Positions 1-14,100 of a stretch of 64,000 nucleotides of DNA are shown one piece after another. This DNA comes from Ctenosaura bakeri (Eukaryota > Chordata > Lepidosauria > Squamata > Iguanidae). How positions within the stretch are numbered: position 1 is the stretch's first letter; the number at the start of each line of letters is the position of its first letter. Below the pieces are notes generated by a model, which worked only from the letters and a program-made list of their open reading frames with translations, was not told where the DNA came from and made no database searches. The stretch covers positions 310,001 to 374,000 of the forward strand of contig CAOLHI010002145.1 of NCBI GenBank assembly GCA_948474755.1, in the 5' to 3' direction. The position numbers and the translations under genes were made by a program.

Positions 1-414
1 TGGTGGATGAATTTCCTTTCCCCTTCGGGTAACGATTGCTAAGTGTCCTATCTCCATTTCTCCTCCTCATCCAGCCCATTGCTGCCCTCCTTCCCTACCT
101 GCCTGACAGGCCTTAACACCAAGGTCTAACCTTCTGTCTCCATACCCAACTTTATTATAGACAAGCCAGCCATGGAGTTTGTTGTAGCAACAGAGTGATG
201 AGGCTCTTCTGTTGCCAGTAAATGAACTGAGACTGTAGCAGGAGGTTGGGGTGGTACAAGGAGAAAAATGGAGAGTGTCCTGGAAAATACCCAGGTCTCT
301 TTCAGAGTCTTGTTGTGTGTGGGGAAAACTTGAGCGTGCTTTCCTGAGTTCAGCAGCTGTGTTCGTTGCCAAGGAATTCAGCTATTTGGCAGTGGTGCAT
401 AACCTGGGGTCTCT

Positions 415-860
415 CACAGGGTGTCTGCAAAGCCCTGCTGCTGGACACCAACAACAGTTTCAGCAACGAGGACACAGCAGTAGGGGAAGGGTCCAGGTAC
501 CAAAACCTGCACCCCTGCCTGCTGCCATTTCCCTTTCGTCATGGACTTGTTTATAGGCAAGGGAGCAGTTAGGCACCTATAACCCCCCCCCCCGCTGCCA
601 TGTCTCTGACAAAAGAGTCATGGCAGCAGGCACATGTGTGCCCCCAAATGCCTTCCATTTGCAAATGAGGGAGTCTGCTGCCATGTCCCTCAGCACCTAC
701 ACCTGCTGCTGCTGTGCCGCTGATGAAAGGGACATGGCAGTAGGCATGTGCACACACCGAAGCTGCTCCCTCATATGCAAACGGAGCAATTTCAGCACCC
801 CCCTCCCCACTGCTGCATCCCTGACAAAAAGGGATACAGTGGCAAGTGCACCTGCACAAC
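415..860. repeat. Divergent tandem units with internal palindromes
   Basis: The motif ctgctgccatgtccct and its reverse complement (gggacatggcag) recur near 518, 594, 674 and 807, together with copies of gcaggcacatg and of ttgcaaatgaggga-like text. Neighbouring copies pair with each other as hairpins, for example ctgccatg...catggcag at about 595-630. Spacing is irregular (about 76-133 bp). Not assigned to a known family; no gene is seen here. Confidence 0.5.
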
Positions 861-1020
861 CAAACTATGACTCTGGAGACCAGAGTTTGAATCCCCACTC
901 AGCTATGGAAACCCGCTGGATGACCTCAGGCAAGTCACATTCTCTCAGCCTCAGAGGAAAGCAAAGGCAGAAAATCCTGTCCAGAAAATCCCATGATAGG
1001 TTTGCTTAGGGTTGCCATCA
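860..1020 (+). repeat. Sauria-type SINE fragment
   Basis: A tRNA-derived part (ctctggagaccagagtttga, B-box-like) is followed by the usual SINE body (cccgctggatgacctcaggc) and by cccatgataggtttgc...gggttgcca from the Bov-B-like tail. The terminal ACA-rich tail is missing. Confidence 0.75.
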
Positions 1021-1087
1021 CTCAGTTTTCAAAGAGGAGAGAAAGGATGGCCAGAAAGAACATCTCCACATCACCAGGATTTTGTTC

Positions 1088-1285
1088 TTGTGTGCCTTCA
1101 AGTCACTTCTGAGTTATGACAACCCTAAAGTGAACATGTCACAGAGTTCTTTTTTTTTTTTTTTGGCAATATTTGTCCAGAAGAGCTTTCTCTTTGCCTT
1201 TGCCTGGGCTAAGAGAATGTGACTTGACCAAGGTTATCCAGTGTCAGAGTGAGGGTTTGAATCTGAATCTCCAGAAGCCTTGTAA
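1088..1285 (-). repeat. Sauria-type SINE, minus strand, with poly-T tract
   Basis: On the plus strand it begins with tgtgccttcaagtcacttct, the reverse complement of the Bov-B-type SINE tail, and ends with the reverse of the tRNA-derived head (gggtttgaatctgaatctcc). A T tract at 1149-1164 lies within the tail region. Confidence 0.8.
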
Positions 1286-1319
1286 TATATATATTTGAAT
1301 GTTAAAACAAATATTTAAA

Positions 1320-1408
1320 TTTTTAAATCTTAAGTCTTGGGGGACTCCAGCAGCAAATTATATTTGCAGGGGATCCCCAATAAAATAAAGGTTAAGAACC
1401 ACTGTACT
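1320..1408 (-). mobile_element. hAT-type MITE end fragment
   Basis: The segment ends aaggttaagaaccactg; its reverse complement cagtggttcttaacctt is a common terminal sequence of vertebrate hAT MITEs, and ggggatcccc lies just inside. The other terminus is not seen. Confidence 0.5.
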
Positions 1409-2040
1409 ATAGTAAGCTATCCCAAAGATGAAAGTATCCCCAAACATGTACAGAGCATGTCTCTCTCACCACTGAATAGTTGAAAGTTCATCCTTTCATT
1501 TCATAGTGGATTTAATCTGAGGCTAGTTTGTGTGATTTGGAGACAGAGTATAATCTCTTGCATAATGAGGAAGGGTGCCAGTAAAAGATACACCATTTAC
1601 TGTTGCTGTGATGCTTTCTTTAAAAAGCAATGCTTATCATAATCATTCATGTAATGAATTGTAAATTTAGAAACAGTAATGATAAGAAGCTAATTTTTGG
1701 CTCACCAGCAATTAATAAAACAATGTTTTAGTAAATTTCCAAGTGCTTCAACCAGAAAGGTGGTATGGAAATAATAAATGAACAACAGTGAGAAGAGTAT
1801 CAAACAGTGTAACTATTTCCAGAATGTTATATACACCATAACACAATGTTCTATAAAAGGACAGTTAACAGTAACACAGGTTCAAAGACGATGGTAGGGT
1901 ATTGTACGATAGTTGGAACAGATTAAAATTCAGAAATGCTAAACACATTTAAGCCTCACTGAACAGAGTGGGACTTGTTTCTGAGTAAGTGTCCATAGCA
2001 TTGTGACGTACATCAATCCAAAACAATGCTGAATTGTTTT

Positions 2041-2178
2041 CTACATAGGAGAAACTTTGCCACATTTTGAGGAAGGAGCAGGAGCAATGGTAGAAACTTC
2101 TAGATCATCTTCCTCAGCTTGGTCAGAAGCACAGGGATTTCTTCCACACAAGAGGCACTTCACAAGGCAATCACGGAA
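2041..2178 (-). CDS. parapinopsin: Parapinopsin coding exon 4 (residues 301-345, helix 8 and C-tail, stop)
   Basis: This exon is only 138 bp. It begins FRDC after a polypyrimidine tract and TAG acceptor (CCTTTCTAG) and continues with CLLCGRNP, the expected parapinopsin helix-8/tail pattern. It then has an acidic stretch (AEEDD) and serine/threonine residues that could be receptor-kinase targets, and ends at TAG (2041-2043) after SPM. The phase fits exon 3 exactly. No clear AATAAA follows; an ATTAAA-type signal on the minus strand at about 1510-1515 is possible. Confidence 0.9.
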   Translation of the reverse strand, partial: FRDCLVKCLLCGRNPCASDQAEEDDLEVSTIAPAPSSKCGKVSPM

Positions 2179-5100
2179 CTAGAAAGGAAAAGGCTTTATG
2201 TCATTATGTATCATACTTTCTTGAGCAATGTATTTTATTATTATTGTAGATTTTAAGACTCTCTTTTTAGTATATTGTAGGTCACAGTATACAACTGGAG
2301 TTGCTGTGAAGGTATGGAGGGTCTTGCCCTGGCTCTGTGTGCTAAACAGAAGCCTCATCTACAGATGATTTTTTCTTTATCACCATTCTTCCAAATGCTT
2401 GATTTAATTTCTTTGTCTCAGGCGGTGGTTAAAGGAGCAAGCCCAGTTGAAGACTTGGCAATCTTCTGCGTACCCTACCTGTATGTGTTTCCCCACACTT
2501 CAGCATCATAGTATCAGAAAATATGGGCAATTCCTTTATAAGGAGCTATAACCTGAATCTTCAAATTGATGTTTTCTAAACCATAATGAAAGGAATCTTT
2601 AGGACTTGAGCTTCATCCCATTTCTACTGTTAGCTATAAATAGTTGCAGTACTGATATCAGTGCTGGTGTTTTAATTTGCTTGTTTGTTTTGGTGTGGCA
2701 GGGAAGCCTGACACTGAGGGTGTGTAATGGAAAGGACAGGTGTTCAAGGAACTAAGGATTAGTAGCTGAGCTAATGTGAGAGGAGAAAATGTTGTCAGTT
2801 TGGCTGACATTAAAACTTCACATAGGGCAGGCTATAGAGGGGGAAGGTGTCTTGGAAAGATAAAGGACAGCAAGCCTCAAAGAACAGAGGATGAAGAAAA
2901 TTATCTGGGTAGGTAAAAAAACCTGAAGCAAGATTAGGTGGGTAATTGTGGGGAGGGGAGGCCAAGAGAAACAGGGAAGTGAGACAAGAAGGGATTATTA
3001 GCCAGAGAGCTCATTCTGAAATCACTTTCCAGAGTTTAAGATTTGGAGGGGCCTAGGTTATAAATGTGAGAGTGGGAGATGGAACACCAGTCAAGAAGTG
3101 GAGCTCTAAAGTTAGCTGCTATTGGTTGATCTTGAAAGTGGAAATGCTGCTCTCACTACAGCACTCCAGCCCTAAGGAAGCATGATGGCTACAAAATAGA
3201 TGAGAGGTGAATTTCACATGTTGAGTTAAACAAACCAGCCAGTTCTTTGGTGGCAGATTTCTTGTTAACATGTGTCTGCAATAAGTTTGTTTGTGTGTAG
3301 TAAAATGGATTTGCTTTCTGGCACAGGCAGATATTTTGGCAACAAGCTTGGTAATTTTCCTCTCTTGTTGATAGACAGCATATAATTATGTGCATTGTAA
3401 CATAGATTTTAGGAAAAATACTAAAAGTATATAAGGTATTGAAGGACATGTTTACCAGGAGGTAAACCAGGAGATAATAACAACATCTAGAGTGGTTTAA
3501 AAATATTTTCTATAATAATAGAAGTGGTTTCATAAACATTTTATTTGATGTAGTGGATCAAAAGTTTCTTTTTTGTTTTTCCAGGAAAAGCTTTGTGTTA
3601 GTATAATATCTAATGACGAAGGTGTCTGAATGAAAATATAAAATACCGGTATGGCAAGACTTTTTCTAATTTATATCACTTTATAGTAAACATAAATTAA
3701 TGTAGTCACTAGGTGGCAGCATAGCAAGCAATTTTGCACACAGTAAGCTACTGGACAAAGCAAAAAGAGCATTATATTTGATCCTTTGTATATAGTACTA
3801 GAATATTTTGTACTGCTTGATTTACCTCCTGAGTAGTGAACACACAACCATGCATATTTAGTTTGTTGTCCAGTTTAAAAAGCAGTTCAGGCACACATGA
3901 AATTCTTAGAGCACTGTTCTTTTCTCACAGTGAGTAGGATCCCTTTGAGCCTGTTACAAAAGCTTGTATACATGGCTAATCACACAAGCAATTGAAAAAA
4001 GCAAAAAAGAAAGGAGTATTATGTGGTTGCAGGGATAAAAAAATGTTTTTTTCAAGACTCCCATTCTTAAAATAAGATGTAGTATTTGCACTTGTGCTTC
4101 TTATCTTATACAGTACTTAGTATACAGTTTTTACACATCCAGATCTTTCTGAGTTTAGACTCACCTGCTTGTTCATAAAAATGTAGATGATTGGATTATA
4201 AAATGTGCTGGATTTTGCCATGTACATTGGGACAGTGGCTATAATAGGATTAATGTAGATTTGAGGATTACCCACAACTACCAAGGCAAAAGTTGCATAA
4301 GGAAGCCAGCAGATCAGGAATGCCATAACCATTACTATCACCATCCGTGACACCTGAGTTTCCGCTTTAGTTGTTGAGCCTCGCTGTGCTACTCCAACTT
4401 TAGCAACCTGGTTAAAAATACGGTAGCATGTTAAATCTCCACCGAAAATAGGATGTACATCAGCATTACATTTCATTGTGTTTAAAACGGGGGGAAAACA
4501 GCTCATGTGGAAGAGCTTATGTTGTTTTGTGTATCCTCTTCCTTGGAGTAGTAAGAAGTTTAGATCTACCATTTCAGAATACATTTATAAGGGCCAATAT
4601 TTTGTATCAGCTACTTAGTTATACTTAATTGAGTAGCCTCTCCTGAATACACACCAGTTACCTAGATTTACTCATCCGTAACTGTTCTGTTTTCACAATC
4701 ATTACTTAGTCACAGTTGTGATAATATTACCACAGTCATAATTCCTGCCCTACCTACATTACCAGGTTCCAGCTATATGGGGAAAAGGAAGTCCATTCTG
4801 CCAGCAGTTATAGCATGGGTGAATAATGTTTCCATAGAATCATAGAGTTGGAAGAGACCACAGGGGCCATCCAGTCCAATCCCCTGCTATGCAGGAACAC
4901 CCATCAAAGCACTCCCAAAAGATGGCCATCCAGCCTCTGCTTAAAAACCTCCAAAGAAGAAGACTCCACCACACTCCAAGGCAGCACATTCCACTGCTGG
5001 ACAGCTCTGACCGTCAGGAAGTTCTTCCTGAAGTTCAGGAGGAATTTCCTTTCCTGCAGCTTGAATCCATTGCTCCTTGTCCTACTCTCTGGAGCAACAG

Positions 5101-8100
5101 AAAACAAACCCGCTCTCTCCTCAACATGACATCCCCTCAAATATTTAAACATGGCTATCATGTCCATCAGGTCCTATCAGGGCTGGGCAGAGGAGGCTAC
5201 TTGGCTTGATAAGGGTATCACTGTTTTGTGGATTTTGGATTTTTTTATACAGTTGGCCCTCCACATCTGTGGAGTTCACTTTCACGTATTTGAATATTTG
5301 TGAGTTTCTCCAGACTCTGCCTCCTCCCCTGCCAGTACTTCTTTTCCAGGAGAACTTTCCCTCTTGGCAGCTCTGATCAGGCTTTGTGGCCCTTTAAAAA
5401 TCTGCCTCTGATCCCCCTCCTCCTCCATCAGCTGCTGCCTGGCCAGATAAGAATAGCTTACAGTCTGATTTCTCAGCACCACAAACCCTCTCCCACTGCC
5501 CTCCTCATACCCAAAGAAGCAGATGGGTGTGAGAGAGGAAGCATAGGGTCACCAAGCTGACCCATCTTTCCCTGACTCTGATTGGACCCTGAATGCCCAT
5601 TCTCCCCAGCAGGGCCCCTTCCCACAGACACATGCACATATTTTGATATTTGCATTTTCCCCCACTTTTGCAGGGGTCCTGTGCTTTTAACCCTAATGAA
5701 TGTGGAGGGCCAGCCAATAACCAGGGTTTACGGGAGCTAAACTACTAAGAACTCTGTCATTCCTGAGTAGGGATAGAGACAGAAGTGCATATCTTGTCCT
5801 TTTTCACTTTTATATACCACCTGCCTTTCCTCTGAGGTTTAAACACAATACAATGTACATTAAAGCAGAAAAGAATGATATCAAGCTATCTGTAAACTAA
5901 AAATGTAAATAATTAAGAAGCAAAAAGATTTCTAAAAAGTTAAAAAGTAATTCAGCATACTATTAAAAGCCCTTTCTTTGAAAACAGTCAGCTCCCCAAA
6001 TGTTGTTGGAATAAAAAAAGTCTTTGCTGACAGAAGGACAGAAAGGAGGTGGCCAGTCTACCTTTTCTCAGAAGGGAATTCCAGAGCCTTGGAGCACCTA
6101 ATGAGAAGGCCCTCTTCTGTGTCACCACTAGACTTGTCTGTAAGGGTGGTGGAAAGGGGAGAAGGGCCTCTTCTGAGGATCCCAGGGTCCAGGCAGGCTC
6201 GTATGGAAGAATACCATTCTTCAGATAGCCTTGACCCTAGCTTTGTAGGACTTCATAGGGCATAACCAGCATTTTGAATTGTGCCCATGCCAGTACAATA
6301 TCCTAGCAATCTGTATTCTAAAATAAGGAAAGAGGTATGGTAGCAGCAATGGTATGTCTGAGGTGATTTCTACAGTATAGTTAAAATACTATTTTTAAAC
6401 AAATGTAAAACCCAGGTTTCAAAATTTAAAGTGCTATGTCATTTATTAAAAGTCATAACAGCTTTCCTGATATTTGTTCTGCTTTTGAAATAGCTGAGAA
6501 AACATATTCCAATTAAGATACAGCACTTTTCCTCAGAGCTGGTTCCCATGTCAACGGGTATCCATCCCCTGTTTTGGGGCTTAAAGGACTAGTTTATTGC
6601 ACAAGTAATGTGAACTAAAGCATATCAGAGGACAGTGAATACATCTCAGTTGTAAGAATCTCCAAGATGTTAAATATATTGGCTGCTGGGGAACATAGTT
6701 TTTGCTGTACAAATGAATGTACAACTCTTGTGGGTAGGAAATAGAACCACAATGTAATGTGTCCACCACAGATAAATCATTAATGGTATTATCCTTTGAT
6801 ATGGAAAATATGTGTAATATTGACACATGGATAAACTAATGTCAGTTTATCAGTTTTGCCCAACTTTAGGTTATATTTGTACAAACTCATATTCCCTAGA
6901 TAAACATGGCATACAATATGGTTGTTTTTTTAACAAGTCAGCTCAGAAGCTTAGGCATTAGTATGCTGAATGAATCAACAGATTTTAACTGAAGTATTAG
7001 CTGATTCTCAGTTGAGTCTTAAAACAGTGTGCTAAAATGCTTATAAGATCAACAAATTAAGGAAACCATATTGTGGGAGCACAGGTACCTGGCGCAGAGT
7101 CCGTAGCAGGTAGCCATAGGAGACCAAAATAGTGACGAAGGGAATCGTAAAGCAGAATAGAAAGTAGCAGACAATGTAGGAAACATTAATAGGATCACTG
7201 TTGTACCAATCTGGAGCGCAGGAGGTCATGACACCTTCCATCTGGTATCCTCCCCAACCAAAAAGAGGAGGCGTGTTCCAAACAAGAGACCATATCCAGG
7301 AGACAGCGACTCCAATCATAGCTTTCCTGGTGGTAAAAGTTAGTGTTCCCATAGGCTTGGCAATCACAATTGCACGGTCGACAGCTATTATTGCTATGGT
7401 GCACAAAGCCACGATGCCTGTAATTGCAGTAGGGAAGACTTTATTCATTGTTTTTAATATTTTCTTAGTATTACAAATATCGTACAAGCAGCACTTGACT
7501 ATTCTGTTGAACTTCCTACTAATCTGGATGTGTTTCAACTCATATTTCTCCTCTGCCAGCATGAAGAATTTCATAATCCTACAGCAATTTTAAATGACAT
7601 TCCTTTCCGATAGAAAATCCTTTTATAAAAAATATAATAGAAATATGGAAAAAAAATAAAAGAAAATTAATACCGAATATATCAATATTAACTCCGATAG
7701 TGATGATGGAAAAATTTCCAATAAATTTAAGAGAAATAATAGAGAAAGAAATAAAAAAACAAAAAATTTATAGATTAAAAGAATGGATGAAAATAATGAT
7801 AAATAAAGATAGAATGAAAGAGAGATTGCAGGAAACTAAAATATCCTGGTTTAATTATATACAATTAGAGCAATGGACAAAGAGTATGAAAAGATATGTT
7901 AAGGATTTTAAAGAATATACTAAATTTGAACAAATTATTATTCAAAGAGAAAATATGCAAGAAAATGAAATACTAAAAGGTATTACAAGTGAAATATATA
8001 AAATATTAGCAAAAGAACAAGAAGAGGATTTTCTTAGAAAAATATGGGAGGAAGAGATAGTACAAAATATAGATATACAAGAATGGAGAAAAATTTGGAA

Positions 8101-11100
8101 ACAACGTCATTTAAAAAAATTATCAATAAGAATAAAAGAGAATTATTATAAATTAGTGTGGAAATGGTACTTGACTCCAGTGAAATTAAATCAAATAGAT
8201 GAGAAATATTCAAGATTATGTTGGAGAGGATGTCAAGAAATTGGTACATATATGCATATGTGGTGGAATTGCAATAAGATAATGGAGTTTTGGCAAAAGG
8301 TTTTTAAAGAGATAAAAGAGATTATAGGAGCAGATATACCAGTATGTCCAAATATTGCATTGTTATCTATATATGATAAGGTTGAGTGTACTCAAGTAAA
8401 GAAAGAATTAATAACAAATTTGTTAACTGCAGCGAGATTAATAATAGCAAAAAAATGGAAAGCAAATGAAAAATTTCAAATAGAGGAATGGTATAACGAA
8501 GTGTGGAAAATCGCAATTAATGATAAACTAACATGTAGAATTAGATTTATGAAAGGTTTGGTTAAAGGGAATGATTTTGAAGAAATTTGGAAAATATTTT
8601 TGGATAAAGTTCTGAAAAGAGATAGTAATACTACCCTGTCAAAAGAAGAATGGCAATTTTGGAAAGTGGATTAAATAAAAAGTTGGCTCTGGGGGGTGGG
8701 TATTTTTTAGTTTTAGTTTTGTTTTTCTTTTATGTTGTATATTTTGTAACTCTTAGTAGGTGTGTGTGTTAAACTTGTGATTTATAGATTTAAAAGGATA
8801 AGTGATGTCAATGTTTTTTTAAAAAAAAAGTTAAAAGAATTAACAATAGAAATAGATTAAAGGGGATGTGAAAAATATTGAATTAAATGTGAAATTATAA
8901 TAGTTGAACAGATTTATAAATTTAAGGATAAAGGTGCAAAATAACAATGAAAGTTAGTATTGCTTAAGAGAAGAGAAAAAAAAGAAAAAGAAAAAAAATT
9001 ATTTTTTTTTAATTCACTATTATGTATATCACATGGTGTTTAACTTTTTTTTCTTGTTTTGTATTTGTGATTTAGTTATATAATTAATAAAAATTTAAAA
9101 AAAAAAATGACATTCCTTTCCAAATACCCCTACATTTAACCAATGAAAATGGGGACATGTGTGGCTGAGGAACATCAGAGCGCGGTCAAAATGGCATAAG
9201 TTATTAATGAGGAAAAACACACAAACTAAGTGTGCCCGCAGCAGTTTGATTTTGCCTAAGCAATCTGGGAAGGGCAAGATTCTGCCCCTTGTCCCCCCCC
9301 AGCTGAGTTAATTGAATACAGACTAGTTTTGTACATTGAACTCAGAGTACAGCAGTTGAAGTATTCTGAGAAAGTGGAAAGAGGAGAAAGAAACTGGGAC
9401 ATTTTCAAAGCAACTGAAAAAATGGGATGGTTTAACATTAACTTGGACTGTCCCTGCCAAATAAGGACTGTTGGAGGGTATGTTACGAATAGATGCTATG
9501 GATAGCAGGAAGGAACTCTAAGTTTAGGGTGTGCAACCTCCATTGGATTGGGGTTAACTTTTCATATTAACCAAGTGCTTTAGGGTTGCAGACCTCAAGG
9601 GGTGCAGGCTAAAAATGGCCTATATAGAATGGCAAGGCTTAATAGAAATTTCGTAAAGGAAAAACAATAGGTAAAAGTAGATAATATAGACTTAAAATAG
9701 CTAACAATAATAAAATAGGTAAATATGTCTTAAATGATATATTTTAATTTTATTATTTGAAAAAAATTAATTCATAAAATATTGTTCATTCAAGATTAAG
9801 CTGAATTGATGACATTCACTAAATTTCACATCAGTTTTGGGATTCATGAACTTCCTTATATTAATTTCCTATGATAGTACCGAGTGTTGGGGCAGCAGAA
9901 GTGATAGCAATGGCATCGGCTGTCTGCAAGTCTATTGCAGACAGCCGATCATGGAAGACCCTTAGGATCAGGATCATAGAGAGAGACATGAAGAATGCTA
10001 GTTGGACATCTTTTGAAGAAGTGGCACTATGATCTTGAGGGAAGATGTCTGCCTCTGAAGAGAAACTGAGCAAAACCTCAGAAACTGAATGTTTCTGCTT
10101 GAAATAAGCAATCAGGAAATGCAGTAATTGTTTCCTCACACACAAAAGAGTAATCAAAAGCTTTTATTTTCCATATGATAACAGTGCATTTAACCAACTG
10201 TACCACATTTTCAGCTACAAATTGGACTGGCAAATTTCAGCAGTTTGTTTTTAAAATTCAGTTTTCTTGGAGAGGTGGGAAAAAAAAGGGGGCCAGGGAG
10301 GGATTAACATACATTATGCAGACCATATTTTGTTCACTCTAGTGTGCTCAGCTGTCATCACCTGATGCACAACCTTCATTCCACTCCATCATGAGGTTAG
10401 CATTTGAAGTAGAGGAAAAATTACCCACAGCATAATCGTGGGTGGTATTCAGCATCTGGTGAGGACTGCAAATGTTGCACTACTAAGACACAGACCTTTG
10501 TGCTATCATACCCCACATATTTGAAATAAAAGTTGCCCAGAAAAATGCAGTGTGGCCACATTTTGACTTTTAAGATAAATCTGTTTCTAGAGTAATTGAA
10601 AGAGGGAGCCAGGAAAACTGAGACTTGGAGGTTATTTGGAAACAGAAGGCTTGCAGACTATTTAAAAACTGTTATTATGCCACAGGTTAAGAACGGTGCC
10701 GACACATTGAAAAAGATGTCAGCATAATAATAAAACAGTCATGGAAGCTATAAGAACTAAGATGATGTACCATAAAATGACAAAAACAAAAAGGAGCATG
10801 AGCTTTGGCAAAAATAAGCATAACTTCACACACAAAAGGAAAGCAAAGAGAATTTACAGAGTGTATTATCAAGGATAGGAATAAAAACATGTTCTGGAAC
10901 CCATTGAGGACTGATACATTTTATGTCATTGGCTTAAATCCAGTATCACACCAGTAGATGCTTGTTAATACAAAACAACTTTCTTCCCCTGCGCAGCACC
11001 ATTGTGTGCCCAAAACCTGAGGGGGGGTCTCATCGAATTGTAGCTTCCTTATTCATTTGGGGGTGGTAGTGGGGGGGATTGGGGGTGCGTGGATGCAAAC

Positions 11101-14100
11101 TGGTGCTCCTTCAGGCCTCTAGGAGTAGCACTTAAAAATAGGGAGTCCAGGGGGTTGGAGTGGTTGAGTAAAACCTGGAATGGCTGCAAAAAGTCTCTGT
11201 GGCAAGTGGGCCACGTGATACCTATCTCTAAAGTAAACAATAGTTTCTCTGACCCTTTTCACACAGCACAGGGAGACACAGTAAAGACGTTGCCATATTG
11301 TAGAAGAATCTGGTCAGTCAATGTTAGAAGCAGCATGGTCTGCTGCATGGACTGACCAGGGCCATAGCTACAGAGGGGTAGCGAGAGGCAATGGACCTAA
11401 ATAATATTTCTGCTTCCCCAATGAAATTTGCTTTTAGTTTCAAGATTTCTAGCATTCTGGAAGATAAGACACTGAAAACTGTTCATGCCTAAACTCTTAT
11501 ACCTCCTGTGTACACATTCGTTTGGATCCTTTAACCATATATCTAAATGTTCAACTAAAGTTTTAAGTTAAAGCAAAGCTAATAATTTGAGGATTGAAGG
11601 AAACCTTCATTTAGGAGGCAGAATTCTTATTTTGGAGGGCTGCACTTATTGTGTCCCCCCAGCTACACTGCTGAATACAAATATCATATCTTAATGCGCC
11701 AGAAGGAAAAGTACTATGGAAATGCTGGAAACGGCAATTCTTCACTAAGTACTCTAAGGATTAGAGTGTTCTAGGGACAGCCCTTGTGAAGCTGAGCTCC
11801 TAGACTGAGCAATTGAATATAAGTAAAATAAAATTTCTCATTAAACTACCCTATGAATATTGAACTACATTCCAATTATTACATCATAAAAACACAATGT
11901 AGCAGGCTAAGAACTGGTAATAAAGCTTAAAAAAAGATGATTGGGTGCAAGATAAAAGGAAATGTGATCATAGAGATATATCAGAAGTAAAGCATTCGGT
12001 TAACTTGTACATAAAAGGTTGTAATTTCTCAATGGCTAGCTGTGCTAGTCTGTTGTAGCAAAAAAGTAAGCCTCTTGATACCTCAATGACTAACAAATTT
12101 CTTATAGGGAAGCTTTCATGGACTATACCCCACAATAATATGTGAGCTCTGTTCTGGCATTTGCCTAAATGTATGAAAGGATACAGATTCATTCAAGGAA
12201 ATACCATTTGAAGATGAACCTACAGTGTCAGAAAATAAACTGGAAACTGCACCCAGAGCATTTTTGAGGGGAAAAAAATCACTAGGAACAGATGGCATAC
12301 AAATAGAGCTGCTTTGAGCTCCAGAGACAGAAGCTACTCCAGTTCTAAAAAATACTGTCAACAAATATATAAAACAAAAGAATGGCCCACAGATTGAAAA
12401 CACTCAATATACATTCCAATCCTCAAGAAAGGGGAAAGCAGAGATTGCAGTAACCACAGGTTCACTGCATTGATCTCCCATGCAATCAAAGTCATGCTCA
12501 AAATTCTACAACAAAGAGATTTAATATTTATGGAGCAAGAAATGTCAGATGTTCAAGCTGAGTTCAGAAAAGGAGGAGACACTATGGATCATATTGCCAA
12601 GATACATTGGGTAAAGAAGCACACCAAAGAACTTCAGAAGAAAGCCTGCACTTCATAGATTATAGCAAAACCTTTGATTGTGCAGATCATGAAAGCTCTT
12701 AAATAAATGAGTAATTTGCAACATTTGAGTATCCTGATGTGGAACCTGTACACAGGACAAGAGGCAACTGTTAGGACAGAATATGGGAGAAGTGAAATGG
12801 TTTTCAATTGGCAAGGGAAACCATTTTATCACCCTATTTAATTTGTATGCTGAACACATCATACATAAATGGGATTAGATGCAGAAGGAGGAGACATGAA
12901 AATTGGAGGAGGCAACATAAACACTTTAAGATACGCAGATGGCAACATACTACTAGCAGAAAATAGCAAAGACTAGGAATGATTACTGAAGAAAGGCAAG
13001 GAAGAAAGTACAAAGCCAGATTTACAGTTGAAATTTAAGAAAACAGAAATAATGATCCCAGATAAATTACATAACTTCAAAGATGATGATTAAGACATTG
13101 GCCATTTCCACACTACACTGTTACAGTGCTATTATTCCACTTCTAACATCCTATGGAATCCTGGGGTTAGTAGTTTAGGGAGGGGCATCTTGGGCCTTTG
13201 TAAACTACAAACCCTAGAATTCCACAAGATGTTGAAAGTGTAATAATAGCACTATAACAGTGTAATGCAGAAATGGCCATTGAAATAGCTCTGGCATATT
13301 AGATCACAGGAGCTCTGTAACTCAGTGTTAATCAGACATGGTCATGAAGGGTTGGACTTAGTATGTGAAGTTCTCTGGTGCTGCTGGGGACTGGGGACAT
13401 TTGGGGAGCTGGGCTTTGATGTGTGACCTTGTTCCCACCCACCATCTAGCCCTCCATGTATTCAGGGAAACACCCAAACAGTGCACATACATTGATGGTG
13501 CTACGTAAACAACAACAATGTAGATATTTTGTATAGTTTTAAAAAGACTGAGTCAGATTTGTAAACAGGCAATTTGCAACCAGACTGTATGAACATATGA
13601 AGCTTTTTGGTAGTGAATCAGACTACTGATAAATTCTCTATTTTGACTGACAGTAGCTCTCCTGGGTTTGGAGCAGAGAGAAAAAATCCTGTTGTTATTG
13701 CTTGATTTTTGTTTTCACTGGAGATGCCAGTCATAGTCTCTTTCCATCTGGCGCAGTATTCTTGTGGCATTTTATTTATTAAGCATGGACTGAACCCAGT
13801 GAATTTTCTTCTACTGATGGGATTATTTCTCAGTGGAACTGGGAGAGGCTATGACTCCTTGTCCCTAAAAACCCTCCTCCCAAATATACAAAACATACCA
13901 GGAGAGGCCTTTTTGATGACAGCAAGTGAGCAGAAGTCACTTCCTGTTCACTTCTTTTTCAAGAAAATATCCTTCTGAGCTTAAATTGGCCCAGAGGGCC
14001 AAAACCTTAGTGAAATTGCTCCCACACCTACTAGAAGGCATTTGGGGACATTGTTGGACAAAATATTGCTTTTTGTTTGTTTGGTTAAATGATCTCTGGG

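Noticed and set aside
7201..7593. 130-codon plus-strand frame over opsin exon 2
   Set aside because: Antisense shadow of the opsin exon.
7610..8674. Host gene coding for a Lys/Glu-rich protein
   Set aside because: Target duplications, A-rich tail and L1 ORF2 C-terminal motifs show it is a truncated L1.
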